A stretch of 64,000 nt of DNA. Origin: CAYJLF01 sp964371055 (GTDB taxonomy: Bacteria; Eisenbacteria; RBG-16-71-46; CAIMUX01). The stretch covers positions 62,001-126,000 of the forward strand of contig CAYJLF010000006.1 of the NCBI GenBank assembly GCA_964371055.1, in the 5' to 3' direction. The notes under the pieces are model-generated. The model ran no database searches. It had not been told where the DNA came from and saw only the letters and a program-made list of their open reading frames with translations. Both the position numbers and the translations under genes were made by a program. Positions within the stretch are counted from its first letter, which is position 1. Every line of letters begins with the position of its first letter. Shown piece by piece: positions 17,488-26,453 of the stretch.

Positions 17488-18894
17488 ATGCGCTGGTACG
17501 TCGCCATCTTCGTATTCTGTCTCGCACTGATCGCATTTGGTTGCTCCGAGGAACGAGATTCCTCGCCACTGACGCCGACCACGGATTTCGAACCCGTCGT
17601 CGGCGTCGAGACTCTCGCCTGGGCGATCGCGGAGCAGTCCGGGTGGCCACTCGACGAGGAGCAGTCGCAGGCGATCGCACCGGACGTACTCCGTCAGCGC
17701 GGGCACCTGCCTGCGATCCAGATGGAACGAGACGTCCTGGCCGGTGACATCGTCCACTACAGCTTTCGGGTGCCTGTGGGTTGTGGGGAGTACGACGTGA
17801 TCGGCCTCCATCGGGTCATCCGGGAATCGAGGCCGTACCGACCCATTCGCACTCACAAGACGATCATGATGCAGCATGGGGACTACAAGGACTTCGCCGG
17901 TTGCTTCCTGCCCGGGTTGAAGTCGCCGCGGATCCCGGATGACGTCGGATTCGCGGTCTATCTCGCGGAGAACGACGTGGACGTCTGGGGCATCGACCAG
18001 TCCTGGTGCCTGGTGCCGGGTGACGTCAGCGACGTCTCATTCATGATGGATTGGGACATGCAGCGTCAGGTGGACGACCTCGGCACAGCCATCCAGGTCG
18101 CGCGCCTGGTTCGCCGGCTGGGTGGCAACGGGTATCATCGGATGCTCCTGAGCGGATACAGCGCGGGTGGTCCGATCGGCTTCGCCTTGCTCAACCAGGA
18201 GACCCAGCTCCCGCCGGGCCGGCGCCACGTCTCCGGTTTCATTCCGGTCGACCAGGCAGTGAAGACCGATGATCCCGTGTGGGCGGAGGTCTGCTGCGCC
18301 GTCTCGGCGGGTTATCAGGCCATGATCGATGGGGGCCAGGCGGCTGAGTCGGTACCCCTCCCGATCTTCGGGGGGCTCGCCTCTGACGACCCGCAGGGCC
18401 CGTCGCCCATCCCGGGCTTCGAGGGTCTCACGAATCTGCAGGCGGGACTCATCCTGGGTACGTATCCGTTCTTCGAGGGTGTCACCGGGCACTTCTTAGC
18501 GGGCATCATGGATCCGAGTGGCCTTCCCACTGGGCTCCAATTCGTCGCCACGGATGACTGGGTCGACTTCATGCGCTTCGCCCCGGCATACGAGCCGGCG
18601 GCATTTCTCCGCGACGAGTACATCACCAACTGCACCGACAGCACTCCGTATGACGATCATCTCGCCGAGATCCGGGTTCCGATCCTGTATGTCCAGGCAC
18701 GCGGTGGCTTCGGGTACACCGGGACTCACACCCTGGATCTCCTGGGCAGTTCGGACATCACCTCGATCGAAGCAACGGCGGGAATCGAAGACGTGCTTCT
18801 GGACTATGGGCACATCGACCTGTTCCTCGCCAACACCGCCGACGCACTCGTCTGGCGGCCAGTCGTCGACTGGATCGAGGAGCACTCCGAGTAG
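17488..18894 (+). CDS. Lipoprotein, putative alpha/beta hydrolase (paralogue 3 of 3)
   Basis: A 468-residue lipoprotein with ATG 5 bases after GGGGGAGG. The signal ends in LIAFGC (C19). It carries the family blocks GDIVHY, VIGLHRVIRESRP, PIRTHK, MQHGDYKDF, NDVDVWGIDQSW and LNQETQLPPGRR. GYSAG (S225) is the proposed nucleophile and DYGHIDLF the histidine site. It ends in WIEEHSE, nearly the same as WIEAHSE of paralogue 1, so these two appear closer to each other than to paralogue 2. The conserved core with a lipid anchor suggests three envelope enzymes with different substrates or regulation. No family name is known to me. Confidence 0.75.
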   Translation: MRWYVAIFVFCLALIAFGCSEERDSSPLTPTTDFEPVVGVETLAWAIAEQSGWPLDEEQSQAIAPDVLRQRGHLPAIQMERDVLAGDIVHYSFRVPVGCGEYDVIGLHRVIRESRPYRPIRTHKTIMMQHGDYKDFAGCFLPGLKSPRIPDDVGFAVYLAENDVDVWGIDQSWCLVPGDVSDVSFMMDWDMQRQVDDLGTAIQVARLVRRLGGNGYHRMLLSGYSAGGPIGFALLNQETQLPPGRRHVSGFIPVDQAVKTDDPVWAEVCCAVSAGYQAMIDGGQAAESVPLPIFGGLASDDPQGPSPIPGFEGLTNLQAGLILGTYPFFEGVTGHFLAGIMDPSGLPTGLQFVATDDWVDFMRFAPAYEPAAFLRDEYITNCTDSTPYDDHLAEIRVPILYVQARGGFGYTGTHTLDLLGSSDITSIEATAGIEDVLLDYGHIDLFLANTADALVWRPVVDWIEEHSE

Positions 18895-19068
18895 AAGGGG
18901 GCGCACAGAGGTCGGGCGGCGGCGGCAGACAGCTCGCGCCTAGGGTCCGTTTGCGGTACTCTCCTCGGTCAGGTTGCGCCCCGAGGCGCGGTTCCGGCCG
19001 GCGCAGCGGCGCCGCATCAGACGCCGGTGGCATCTTCGGATGTTCCATCCTCGCCAAGGAGGCCAGTC

Positions 19069-20022
19069 ATGCGCGGATCGATCTTAGCCCTGTTCCTCAC
19101 ACTCTGCGGCGTTCTGGGCGGCATCGCCGGCCACGCGGGGATCGCCAGCGCGGAGGTGCTCAACGTGGAGTTCAAGTTCACCCCGTTCACCGGAGACCCG
19201 GCCGCGTCGGACGCCGTTCAGACCGTGGCGGGAACGGCTCGCGTCTTCCTCAACGACGTCCTCTTCGCCGAGCAGGAGGTGAGGGAAGGCGAAGTTCCCG
19301 TCATGTTCGATGAACGTGAGGTGGCTGCCGCCGTGTGGATCCCGACCGCATCGTGCGGCCCGGTTGTGCGCAAGGGTACGAACACCATCCGGATCGAGTT
19401 CACGCCCGCCGACAACGACGCCAACTACCGGGCGCAGCTCCGATGGGCCTCGGTCATGAGCGAGGCGACAGAGCAGGAGGACGAAGGCCGCTTCTCCGCC
19501 ACGAACCAGGCGGGGGAGGGAGTCGAGGACAAGGAGGCGAAGGGAGCGATCACCTTCGAGCGCGAGTTCGAGGCCGACTTCGCGACCGACCTCCCCTGGC
19601 ACCACTATCCGGTGGTGACCGCGCTGACCGACGCCGACCAGAAGGCACTCGGAGAACTTGTCGTTCGGCGCCTCGACGCGTTCCGGCCCGACTTCTCCGG
19701 CGTCTACGCCCTCCTCGAGCGGGCCGAGGGGCTGGACCTCGCGGCGGTGAAGGAGGCGAAGTGCCTGGACAAGATCTATGAGGCCGGCGCGCGGCTGAAG
19801 GCGGCCCCCTCCGACGAGATCGAGTTCCTCGCGACCGGCAACCCCGAGGTCCTCATCCGCGCGAAATCAGGCATGCTCTATCTCCCGGAGGATATGTCGG
19901 TCTTCGAGAAGATCGAAGACGAAGACCTGCACATGTGCGCTGGCGTCGCGCTCTCGGTCGCCTATCCGCAGCGCCTGGCGGTCGTCCGTACCCCGGCGGG
20001 CGTGTGGGAGGTCGTGTATTAG
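19069..20022 (+). CDS. Secreted protein of unknown function
   Basis: A 317-residue exported protein; the ATG lies 7 bases after AAGGAGG. Residues 1-27 are a signal peptide (cleavage near ASA). The N-terminal third is beta-rich (VLNVEFKFTPFTG, GTARVFLND, NTIRIEFTPADND), a pattern like a small carbohydrate-binding or galactose-binding-like sandwich. The middle is strongly acidic (EATEQEDEGRF, GEGVEDKEAKG), and the C-terminal half is helical with two isolated cysteines. No catalytic motif or known domain is visible. It stands between paralogue 3 and a convergent rRNA methyltransferase. No function proposed. Confidence 0.65.
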   Translation: MRGSILALFLTLCGVLGGIAGHAGIASAEVLNVEFKFTPFTGDPAASDAVQTVAGTARVFLNDVLFAEQEVREGEVPVMFDEREVAAAVWIPTASCGPVVRKGTNTIRIEFTPADNDANYRAQLRWASVMSEATEQEDEGRFSATNQAGEGVEDKEAKGAITFEREFEADFATDLPWHHYPVVTALTDADQKALGELVVRRLDAFRPDFSGVYALLERAEGLDLAAVKEAKCLDKIYEAGARLKAAPSDEIEFLATGNPEVLIRAKSGMLYLPEDMSVFEKIEDEDLHMCAGVALSVAYPQRLAVVRTPAGVWEVVY

Positions 20023-20031
20023 CAGGACGCG

Positions 20032-21186
20032 CTAGCCGGGCGCTCCCGAGTCGGGTGACGAAGGCGCGTTCACGCGGTACTGCGCCAGCACGCACGGGAT
20101 CGGCCCGTTGTTCATCCGGTTGCGCTTGAACGGCCGGAGCCGGAAGACCCTTTCGACCCCCTCCTCGGCCGCGAGGATCGCGACCTGTGTCCCGGGGTAC
20201 CCCCGCAGGCGCTCCCGGAACGCCTGCCAGGTCGGCACATAGGTCTCTTCGTCCCCGACCCGAATGCCGTACGGCGGGTTCGTGATGACGCAGGATCCCG
20301 GCTCCAGCTCCATCGCGGAAACGTCGCGCACGTCGAAGCGGATCACCTCGCCGAATCCAGCGGCGGCGGCGTTGGCGCGCGCCGCGTCGATCCATTTCGC
20401 TGACGAGTCCGCGCCGCTGATCCTGAGCCCCGCGGACGGCAGAATGGCGGCCTCGGCCTCCGCCCTCAACTCCGCGAAACGGACCGGATCGAAGTCGGGC
20501 CACGACATGCACCCGAAGCGAGTCCGCCAGCGCGACGGCGGCGTGCGCGTGGCGATCAGCGCCGCCTCGATCAGGATCGTTCCGGACCCGCAGAACGGAT
20601 CATGGAGCGGCGTGCCCGGGTCCCAGCGCGCCTGCAGGATCATGGCGGCCGCGAGGTGCTCCCGCAGCGAGCTCTCGTGCGACGCCACGCGATAGCCGCG
20701 CATGTGCAGCGGCGCTCCGGCCCCGTCGAGGCCGATCGAGAACCGACGGTTCTCCAGGTAGCAGGCGACATAGAAGTCGGCCGCTTCCGTGTCGACCGAG
20801 GGACGCCGCCCAACCCGCTCGACCATCTGGTCACAAATCGCGTCCTTGATTCGATACATGCCGAACCGCGGGCTCCGGAGCAGCGAGGAGTGGACGTTGA
20901 AGGTGACCCGGAAGGTCATCTCCGGAGTCAGCCAGCGGGTCCAGTCGATTCCGCGGACGACGTCATAGACGTCTTCCTCGCGGGCGATCTCGCAGAAGAA
21001 GATCTCCCGCACCACCCGCGACGGGCACCGCAGGTGGATGAGGGCCCGGTAGAGGTCGTCCAGGTCACCCTCGAAGCGCGCCCGACCCGGCTCGATCCTT
21101 GCCACGGCGATGCCCAGCGCGGCGAGCTCCGCGCTGACGAGTTGCTCGATACCGACGCCGAGCGTCGCGTAGAATCGCTCCGACAC
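20032..21186 (-). CDS. THUMP-domain RNA methyltransferase (RlmL N-terminal half/UPF0020 type)
   Basis: A 384-residue class I methyltransferase. Residues 1-160 contain a ferredoxin-like plus THUMP RNA-binding region (RALIHLRCPSRVVREI). Residues 165-384 hold the catalytic domain: DPFCGSGTILIEAALIA as the SAM-binding motif I, then ISGADSS, and NPPYGIRV as motif IV, the N6-A/N2-G active site. The arrangement matches the RlmL (YcbY) N-terminal enzyme that makes m2G2445 in 23S rRNA, without the fused RlmK half. Archaeal-type tRNA m2G6 enzymes are similar, so the exact site is not certain. The GTG at 21186 lies 9 bases after GGAGG and gives a start typical of the family. Confidence 0.87.
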   Translation of the reverse strand: MSERFYATLGVGIEQLVSAELAALGIAVARIEPGRARFEGDLDDLYRALIHLRCPSRVVREIFFCEIAREEDVYDVVRGIDWTRWLTPEMTFRVTFNVHSSLLRSPRFGMYRIKDAICDQMVERVGRRPSVDTEAADFYVACYLENRRFSIGLDGAGAPLHMRGYRVASHESSLREHLAAAMILQARWDPGTPLHDPFCGSGTILIEAALIATRTPPSRWRTRFGCMSWPDFDPVRFAELRAEAEAAILPSAGLRISGADSSAKWIDAARANAAAAGFGEVIRFDVRDVSAMELEPGSCVITNPPYGIRVGDEETYVPTWQAFRERLRGYPGTQVAILAAEEGVERVFRLRPFKRNRMNNGPIPCVLAQYRVNAPSSPDSGAPG

Positions 21187-21585
21187 GATGCGATCCCTCC
21201 GGGCTCCTTGGTCTCTTCGCCTCGGCCCACGGCGCCGCGGCCGGGGTTGAGCGGTTCTTCGCTCGTACACTATCCTGGGTGCCGCTTCAATCGATATGAT
21301 TCGTTGCAGCCATCGCTCCCGCCTCGCGCCGATCTCCCCGTGGTTAGACACGCCTACGCCGGCACTTCCGCCGGCCCGGACGCCGACGACTGATCCCGCG
21401 GTGCAGCCGGAGCGAGCTTCAACCCGCGACAACCGAGCTCATCGACGCGGCGGTTGCGTCGCTCAAGCTCATCCCATCCCCATTGAGATCGTCATAGTCC
21501 TACGTCGAGCGCGTTCGCACTGATACACTCATCCGTTTCCGAATCGCGGTCCGCACTTCCATTCAAGATAGAGGAGGACCGATCC
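21187..21585. other. Intergenic region, divergent
   Basis: 399 bp without a supported gene. A 6-bp inverted repeat (CGACGC/GCGTCG, 21443-21461) is visible. The last bases hold the GAGGAGG ribosome-binding site of the next gene. No promoter identified. Confidence 0.35.
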
Positions 21586-22452
21586 ATGAAAGGGAATGAC
21601 CGATGGGGCCTGGCGCTTCTCGGCGCCGCCGTCTCCCTGTTCCTGGGGACAGCGGCCGACGCGCAGGAGCGCGAGGCGAAGATGATCGCCATCACCACGT
21701 GGGACGCAGGATGCAGCGGTTCGACCCGCAGCTCGTGGGACAACATGGCGGATGCCTGGTACAACGAGATCACCGGGTTCTGGCTGCTCCCGCAGTGGTC
21801 CTGGACGAAGTCCGGACGGCGAGTCAACGGAAGCATCGTCGAGAGCGACTTCGTCGACTGCGGGAGCCACGCCTGGGGTAATGACTGCAACCGGACGGAC
21901 GACGCCGATGCCGTGCTGGTCGCCCTGCACGGGGGCAACGCCTCGGACAACCATCGCTGGTTCGGGGTGGTGCGCGTCGACGAGGCCGGTACCGGCGACT
22001 GCCTGGCCTGGCAGGGCCGGATGGAGTTCGGCGACGGCGACATGGAGTTTCTGCTCCTCTCCTCCTGCTACAGCATGGACCGGGAGGATTGGTGGTCGGA
22101 GTGGAACAGCACCTTCGACGGCCTGCACCAGATCGATGGGTTCCACGGGCTCATGTGGATCTACTCCTGGTTGCCGGACTACTACGAGGACTTCGCCTTC
22201 GACGCGTTCTTCGTAGGGATGGCCGACGCCTGGCTGGACAACCTCTATATCCCGGATATCAACAACGGCTATGACCAGTGCCCCGTCGCTCGGAACGTCG
22301 GGGTCAACTCCTCTGACAGCCTCACGCGGATGAACCTCGAGCGCTACAGCTTCGTCTTCAATGATCCGCCCGGACTGAACGCATCCAGTCGCAACCACCG
22401 AGCACGCTACATCGTGGGCTGCGATCCCAAGGGGAAGGAGGCGCTCCCATGA
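21586..22452 (+). CDS. Secreted protein with caspase-like (clan CD) His/Cys motifs; DUF6345-like
   Basis: A 288-residue protein with a signal peptide (1-26) after GAGGAGG. Two motifs match the clan CD cysteine peptidase layout: a hydrophobic strand ending in HGG (DAVLVALHGG, H115) and a hydrophobic strand ending in SSC (MEFLLLSSC, C161), 46 residues apart, close to the spacing in caspases. The run FDGLHQIDGFHG then follows. It resembles the family I recall as DUF6345, but I cannot search to confirm. Six further cysteines could form disulfides. No propeptide or C-terminal tag is seen. Its stop codon overlaps the start of the next gene by 4 bases (ATGA), so the tagged protein downstream is probably its partner. 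Confidence 0.65.
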   Translation: MKGNDRWGLALLGAAVSLFLGTAADAQEREAKMIAITTWDAGCSGSTRSSWDNMADAWYNEITGFWLLPQWSWTKSGRRVNGSIVESDFVDCGSHAWGNDCNRTDDADAVLVALHGGNASDNHRWFGVVRVDEAGTGDCLAWQGRMEFGDGDMEFLLLSSCYSMDREDWWSEWNSTFDGLHQIDGFHGLMWIYSWLPDYYEDFAFDAFFVGMADAWLDNLYIPDINNGYDQCPVARNVGVNSSDSLTRMNLERYSFVFNDPPGLNASSRNHRARYIVGCDPKGKEALP

Positions 22453-23735
22453 TCCCAGGAAGAGAGATCCCGCAGGCCATGCCGGGGCGGGCCACGCCCC
22501 GCCCGATCGACCGTTTCCACCCGCCGGGTCCCTTCGGCTCATTACTCCTGGCCGGCCTGCTTGCCACGACCGTCACGGCCGCGCCGGGGTTCGCCGACGA
22601 TGAGCCGCCTCCGCCGGTTCCACGCAACCAGACCTACGAGGACTATGCTCGGCAGACTACCGCGGCGCTGCCCACATACGACGAGTCGATCCTGGCCGTG
22701 GCGACCGGGCCGAACTGGATGGACGGCAAGACCGTCCACGACATCGCCCAGGCGGCCGCGGACATCGATCCCTCACACTCCGTCGCGCAGGGCGCGATTG
22801 TGATCGGATATGACGAACCGGACGGCGTGCGCATGATCAAGCTGGACTTCAGTCGCGGCTACGCCCGGTACGCAAACCGGGAACGCGCCTTCCGCGAAGG
22901 CATCCCGTGCGGAGCAGTCTCCCCCAGCGTAGCCCGCGCGACGTTCGACAACCTGGTCGGCGCGCTCGGACTACCCCGGACGGAAATGGGCGCCCTCTCC
23001 ATCGATACGGCGATGGAACGCGCCGTCGACGGAGAGGAAGCGGACCCGCCCGAGAGTTCATGCGAAATCGAGCGGATGGTCACCCAGGGGCGTCGCGCTG
23101 GCAACGGCCTGCCGGTCTTCGACGGCTGGGCGCGCACGTCCCTCTCGAATCTAGGCGAGATTGCGAGAATCACGGTCCGCTGGCCCCAGTTCGATCTGGC
23201 GCCCGGGCTGGCCATGCGCACACGCACTGAGGTGATCGAGGACATGACGCGGAGGATCTGGGAGGCCGAGGCGGACGACAACGGACTCGGCCCTGAGCTC
23301 GAGGTGCACGTCGAGCTTGGCTACCTGAGAACGCTCGAAGGACACGTACCGGTCGCCAAAGTAGGCTGGAGCGACATCCACGACCGGGACGCGGGTCTGA
23401 TCGAGGCTGTGCCCCTGGCGAGGAATCCGACCAGCGGCGGAATCCCCGGCACCGAGGTCCCGGGGGTACAACTGAGGACGCTCTACGATCCGTCCGGACG
23501 CATCGCCATCCTGGAGTTCTACCTGCCCACGCCCGAGACCGTGCGCCTCACCATTTACGACGCAGCCGGACGACAGGTGAACGTAGTCACCGAGGGGCGA
23601 TACGCCGTGGGCTGGCAGCGATTGGAGTGGGACCTGCGCGACGGCCAGGGCCAGGCCGTTCCCTCGGGCGTCTACTTCGCCCGGCTGCAGGCGGGGCGCG
23701 TGTCGCCGACGCAGAAAGTTCTGGTCGTGAGATGA
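22449..23735 (+). CDS. Secreted protein with C-terminal FlgD-Ig/type IX-like tag
   Basis: A 428-residue protein translationally coupled to the putative caspase-like gene by ATGA. A positively charged 30-residue leader precedes a signal peptide hydrophobic core (LLLAGLLATTVTAAPGFA). The central 270 residues have no recognisable domain; a cysteine pair is spaced far apart. The last 80 residues form the FlgD-Ig-like tag: LEFYLPTPETVRLTIYD, AAGRQVNVV, GWQRLEWDLRDG, PSGVYFARL, TQKVLVVR. In Bacteroidetes such domains direct type IX export and surface attachment, and in this lineage the same role is inferred. It may be a substrate, inhibitor or carrier for the upstream protein. Confidence 0.75.
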   Translation: MIPGREIPQAMPGRATPRPIDRFHPPGPFGSLLLAGLLATTVTAAPGFADDEPPPPVPRNQTYEDYARQTTAALPTYDESILAVATGPNWMDGKTVHDIAQAAADIDPSHSVAQGAIVIGYDEPDGVRMIKLDFSRGYARYANRERAFREGIPCGAVSPSVARATFDNLVGALGLPRTEMGALSIDTAMERAVDGEEADPPESSCEIERMVTQGRRAGNGLPVFDGWARTSLSNLGEIARITVRWPQFDLAPGLAMRTRTEVIEDMTRRIWEAEADDNGLGPELEVHVELGYLRTLEGHVPVAKVGWSDIHDRDAGLIEAVPLARNPTSGGIPGTEVPGVQLRTLYDPSGRIAILEFYLPTPETVRLTIYDAAGRQVNVVTEGRYAVGWQRLEWDLRDGQGQAVPSGVYFARLQAGRVSPTQKVLVVR

Positions 23736-23827
23736 TCGCGCGAGAGCATCGTGGCGGGGTCGTCCAATGAAATAGTCTGATCCGTCCATCCTGGCTTGCA
23801 CGGGTGGTGCCCCGGTGCTTTGCGTGG

Positions 23828-23863
23828 AACCCGGCCGCGGCTCCGTGAGGACGCGGCCGGGTT
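23828..23863 (+). terminator. Strong hairpin terminator candidate
   Basis: A perfect 12-bp stem (AACCCGGCCGCG at 23828-23839 and CGCGGCCGGGTT at 23852-23863) with a 12-base loop, 92 bp after the tagged-protein stop. It is followed by TCTCG, so the T tract is poor, but the stem is very stable. Confidence 0.65.
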
Positions 23864-24017
23864 TCTCGTCCGCCGCGATCTCCGCATGATCATGCGATAC
23901 ACGCCCTCCATTCCATCTCGCTAACCTCCCCGGTTCTTCCCTTCCGCGGCTCTGCGCGGAACGGACCTCCGGGTACTCAATCCTCTATCTACCTTCGTCG
24001 CTGAGACAGGAGGAACC

Positions 24018-24554
24018 GTGGACAACAGAATACTCCTGGCCGCGCTCGCGGTCCCGCTCTCCGCCGGATCGGCCCTGGCCGCGACCCAGCTCACGCGCGG
24101 CCTGATCAGCGCCGGTGGGTTCGGGGCCGAGTCCGCGATGCACCATGTGGTCTCGACGCTCGGTCAACCCGTGATCGGAAGTGTGAGTGGGACCGTACAC
24201 ACGCTGCACTCGGGCTTCTGGATCCCGCAGGAGCCCGATGCCGCCAATGTGAGCGAAAACTCTAGCCTCCCGCATCGCTTCGAGCTCCATCCGGGAGCGC
24301 CCAACCCGTCGGCTGGGCCTCTGCACCTGAGCTACGACGTGCCCGGCGGCGGTGGGAGCGTCGCCCTCCGCGTCTTCGACGTCGGGGGTCGGCGTGTCCG
24401 CACTCTCGTCGAGACCACGGAATCCGCCGGTCGGCACGTCGCGGTCTGGGACGGCCGGGATGATGGGATCCGTCCCGTCTCGCCCGGCGTCTACTTCGTT
24501 CGCCTCGAAGCCCCCGGGTTCATCCGCACCCGCAAAGTCGTCGTTGCAAGGTAG
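24018..24554 (+). CDS. Small secreted protein with FlgD-Ig/type IX-like tag
   Basis: A 178-residue protein beginning at a GTG 4 bases after AGGAGG. Residues 1-21 are the signal peptide. Residues 23-72 contain TRGLISAGGFGAES, STLGQPVIG and LHSGFWIP, a short repeat-like beta segment that I have seen in front of tags in this kind of genome, though I have no name for it. Residues 90-178 are the tag: FELHPGAPNPSAGPLHLSYDV, DVGGRRVRTLVE, GRHVAVWDGRDD, SPGVYFVRL, TRKVVVAR. It is nearly all tag, so it may serve as a surface or assembly protein for the next gene, which starts 12 bp downstream. Confidence 0.77.
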   Translation: MDNRILLAALAVPLSAGSALAATQLTRGLISAGGFGAESAMHHVVSTLGQPVIGSVSGTVHTLHSGFWIPQEPDAANVSENSSLPHRFELHPGAPNPSAGPLHLSYDVPGGGGSVALRVFDVGGRRVRTLVETTESAGRHVAVWDGRDDGIRPVSPGVYFVRLEAPGFIRTRKVVVAR

Positions 24555-24566
24555 GAGGAAGCTGCC

Positions 24567-26453
24567 ATGAACTTTCGCCATGAAATCGAACCGAGACGTC
24601 CGCGCGGCCGAGACGACGGGCACGTCCGACCGCGATCCGGGTGGAGGCCGCACGCGCGTCTCCTCATCGCCGCCGCCGCGGCGATCGCCGTGCTCTTGTT
24701 TCATACCGCACGTGGAGAGGCCCAACCGACCCAGGTCGGTTACCAGGGAGATCTTCTCCGGAACGGCTCGCCGTTCGAGGGGACCGCGCAGATGAAGTTC
24801 GTGCTCGTGGACGCGGGCACGGCCCGCTGGTCCAACGATGGATCGAGTGCAACCGGAGAAGAGCCGGATACCGCGGTGCCGGTGGCCGTCAGCGACGGAC
24901 TCTTCGGTGTCATCCTCGGCGGCGCGGGCATGGTTCCGCTGTCGCCCTCAGCGATCGCAGGGCTGTCCGCGCTCAGCCTTCGCATCTGGGTTGACACCGG
25001 GGACGGATTCGAGCAGTTACCCGACCAACCGGTGGCCGCCTCCGTCTTCGCCCTGCACAGTGAATCCTCGGAGCGGTCCTTCGGAGGCTTTACGGCCGAC
25101 GGCCTCGTGCACTCGACCACCGGAGGATTCAAGTTTCCCGATGGATCCGTCCAGACCACCGCGGCCGCCGGCTCCGGAGGGGGTGGCTCTCTCGACCAGG
25201 CCTACGACTATGGCGGTCCGGGAGCCGGGCGGAGCATCACTGCCGATGCCGGTGCCGTCAACCTGGCGGGCCCCAGCGGGTTGACCGTAACCGGCCGCGT
25301 CGGCATCGGCGCCACCACCCGCCATGGGATCCTCTCCATCGCCTCGATCGGGGGCAACGACACGACCAAGATCCTCGCCATCGACGAGGGAGCCTACGGG
25401 TCGGAGTTCTTCCTCGAGAGCGGCTTCGCGGGCACGGGAGCCTCCGGCAACCAGATCAAGCTCAAGACCGCCTGGAACAACCTCGCGATGAGCTGGCGCG
25501 GCGACGGCAAGGTGGGAGTCGGGACCACCACGCCCATCGGCCGACTCAGCGTGGAGCACTATGGGGATGGCGTCAGCGATCCGGCATTGCACCTGAAGAA
25601 CACGTCTCCCGGCGGTCACGCGCTCTACGCCGACGCCACGGGACCGGAGCCGACCGTCGTGCTGGAAAACCACGGTGGCGGGCCGTACGTGCGCGGGCGC
25701 CTGGGCGCGAACACCGTCTTCGAAGTCACCCAGGCCGGCAAGCTCTACGGCCGCTTCCTCGAGATCAGCGGCGGCGGCCCGTTTCAGGTGGACGGCAACG
25801 GGAAGGTGCGGGTCGCGGGGACCTTCGGCAATGGCGCGGCCGGCGCCCCGGTGTACATCGACAACCAGTCATCCGGCGGGATTGCGCTCTGGGGAAAGGT
25901 CACAAGCAGCGACGCGACGGCCGTGCTGGAGCAGTACGGCACCGGCGACCTTCTCCGCGGGTTTCGCAACGGCCAGCTCAAGTTCCAGGTGACCAACAGC
26001 GGCCGCGTCGTGACCACGGCGCTGCAGATCACCGGCGGGGGAGACCTGGCGGAGCCGTTCACGATCTCGGGAGGAGACGAGGTCGAAGCCGGCACCGTGC
26101 TGGTCATCGACGAGAGCCGCCCCGGGCAGTTGCGCGTGAGCGACCGGGCCTACGACCACCGGGTGGCCGGAGTCGTCAGCGGCGCCGGGGGTTTGAACCC
26201 CGGGATCAGCCTGGTACCGGAGGGACACCAGGACGGGGGCCAGAACGTGGCGCTCACCGGCCGGGTCTATGCCCGGGCCGACGCCTCGCACGGGGCCATT
26301 CGTCCGGGCGACCTGCTGACGACCGCCGACCGCCCCGGGCACCTGATGCGGGCGGCGGATCCGGCCCGCGCCACCGGAGCCGTGCTCGGCAAGGCGATGT
26401 CTGGTCTGGAGAACGGCACGGGTCTCGTGCTTGTTCTGGTGAGCCTGCAATGA
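24567..26453 (+). CDS. Large secreted structural protein, tail-fibre/trimer-like
   Basis: A 628-residue protein starting after AGGAGG. A long basic leader precedes one hydrophobic segment (LLIAAAAAIAVLLF). Residues 50-170 are beta-rich (VGYQGDLLRNGSPFEGTAQM, LRIWVDTGDGFEQL), followed by glycine-rich repeats with recurring phrases such as GKVGVGTTTP and GRVGIGATT, typical of phage tail fibres and trimeric adhesins. The last 130 residues form a compact domain (GDLAEPFTI, VLVIDESRPGQLRVS, VAGVVSGAGGLNPG, GRVYARADAS, GDLLTTADRPGHLMRA) resembling the C-terminal domains of such fibres. It has no FlgD-type tag. It overlaps the metalloprotease start by 4 bases. A phage origin is unlikely because no phage genes are near. 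Confidence 0.72.
   Translation: MNFRHEIEPRRPRGRDDGHVRPRSGWRPHARLLIAAAAAIAVLLFHTARGEAQPTQVGYQGDLLRNGSPFEGTAQMKFVLVDAGTARWSNDGSSATGEEPDTAVPVAVSDGLFGVILGGAGMVPLSPSAIAGLSALSLRIWVDTGDGFEQLPDQPVAASVFALHSESSERSFGGFTADGLVHSTTGGFKFPDGSVQTTAAAGSGGGGSLDQAYDYGGPGAGRSITADAGAVNLAGPSGLTVTGRVGIGATTRHGILSIASIGGNDTTKILAIDEGAYGSEFFLESGFAGTGASGNQIKLKTAWNNLAMSWRGDGKVGVGTTTPIGRLSVEHYGDGVSDPALHLKNTSPGGHALYADATGPEPTVVLENHGGGPYVRGRLGANTVFEVTQAGKLYGRFLEISGGGPFQVDGNGKVRVAGTFGNGAAGAPVYIDNQSSGGIALWGKVTSSDATAVLEQYGTGDLLRGFRNGQLKFQVTNSGRVVTTALQITGGGDLAEPFTISGGDEVEAGTVLVIDESRPGQLRVSDRAYDHRVAGVVSGAGGLNPGISLVPEGHQDGGQNVALTGRVYARADASHGAIRPGDLLTTADRPGHLMRAADPARATGAVLGKAMSGLENGTGLVLVLVSLQ

Noticed and set aside
17320..17877. A 185-codon minus-strand frame overlapping paralogue 3
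   Set aside because: Antisense to the conserved lipoprotein N terminus.
24567..26453. A prophage, suggested by tail-fibre-like sequence
   Set aside because: No capsid, terminase, integrase or other phage gene is near, and the gene has a secretion leader and overlaps a protease gene.
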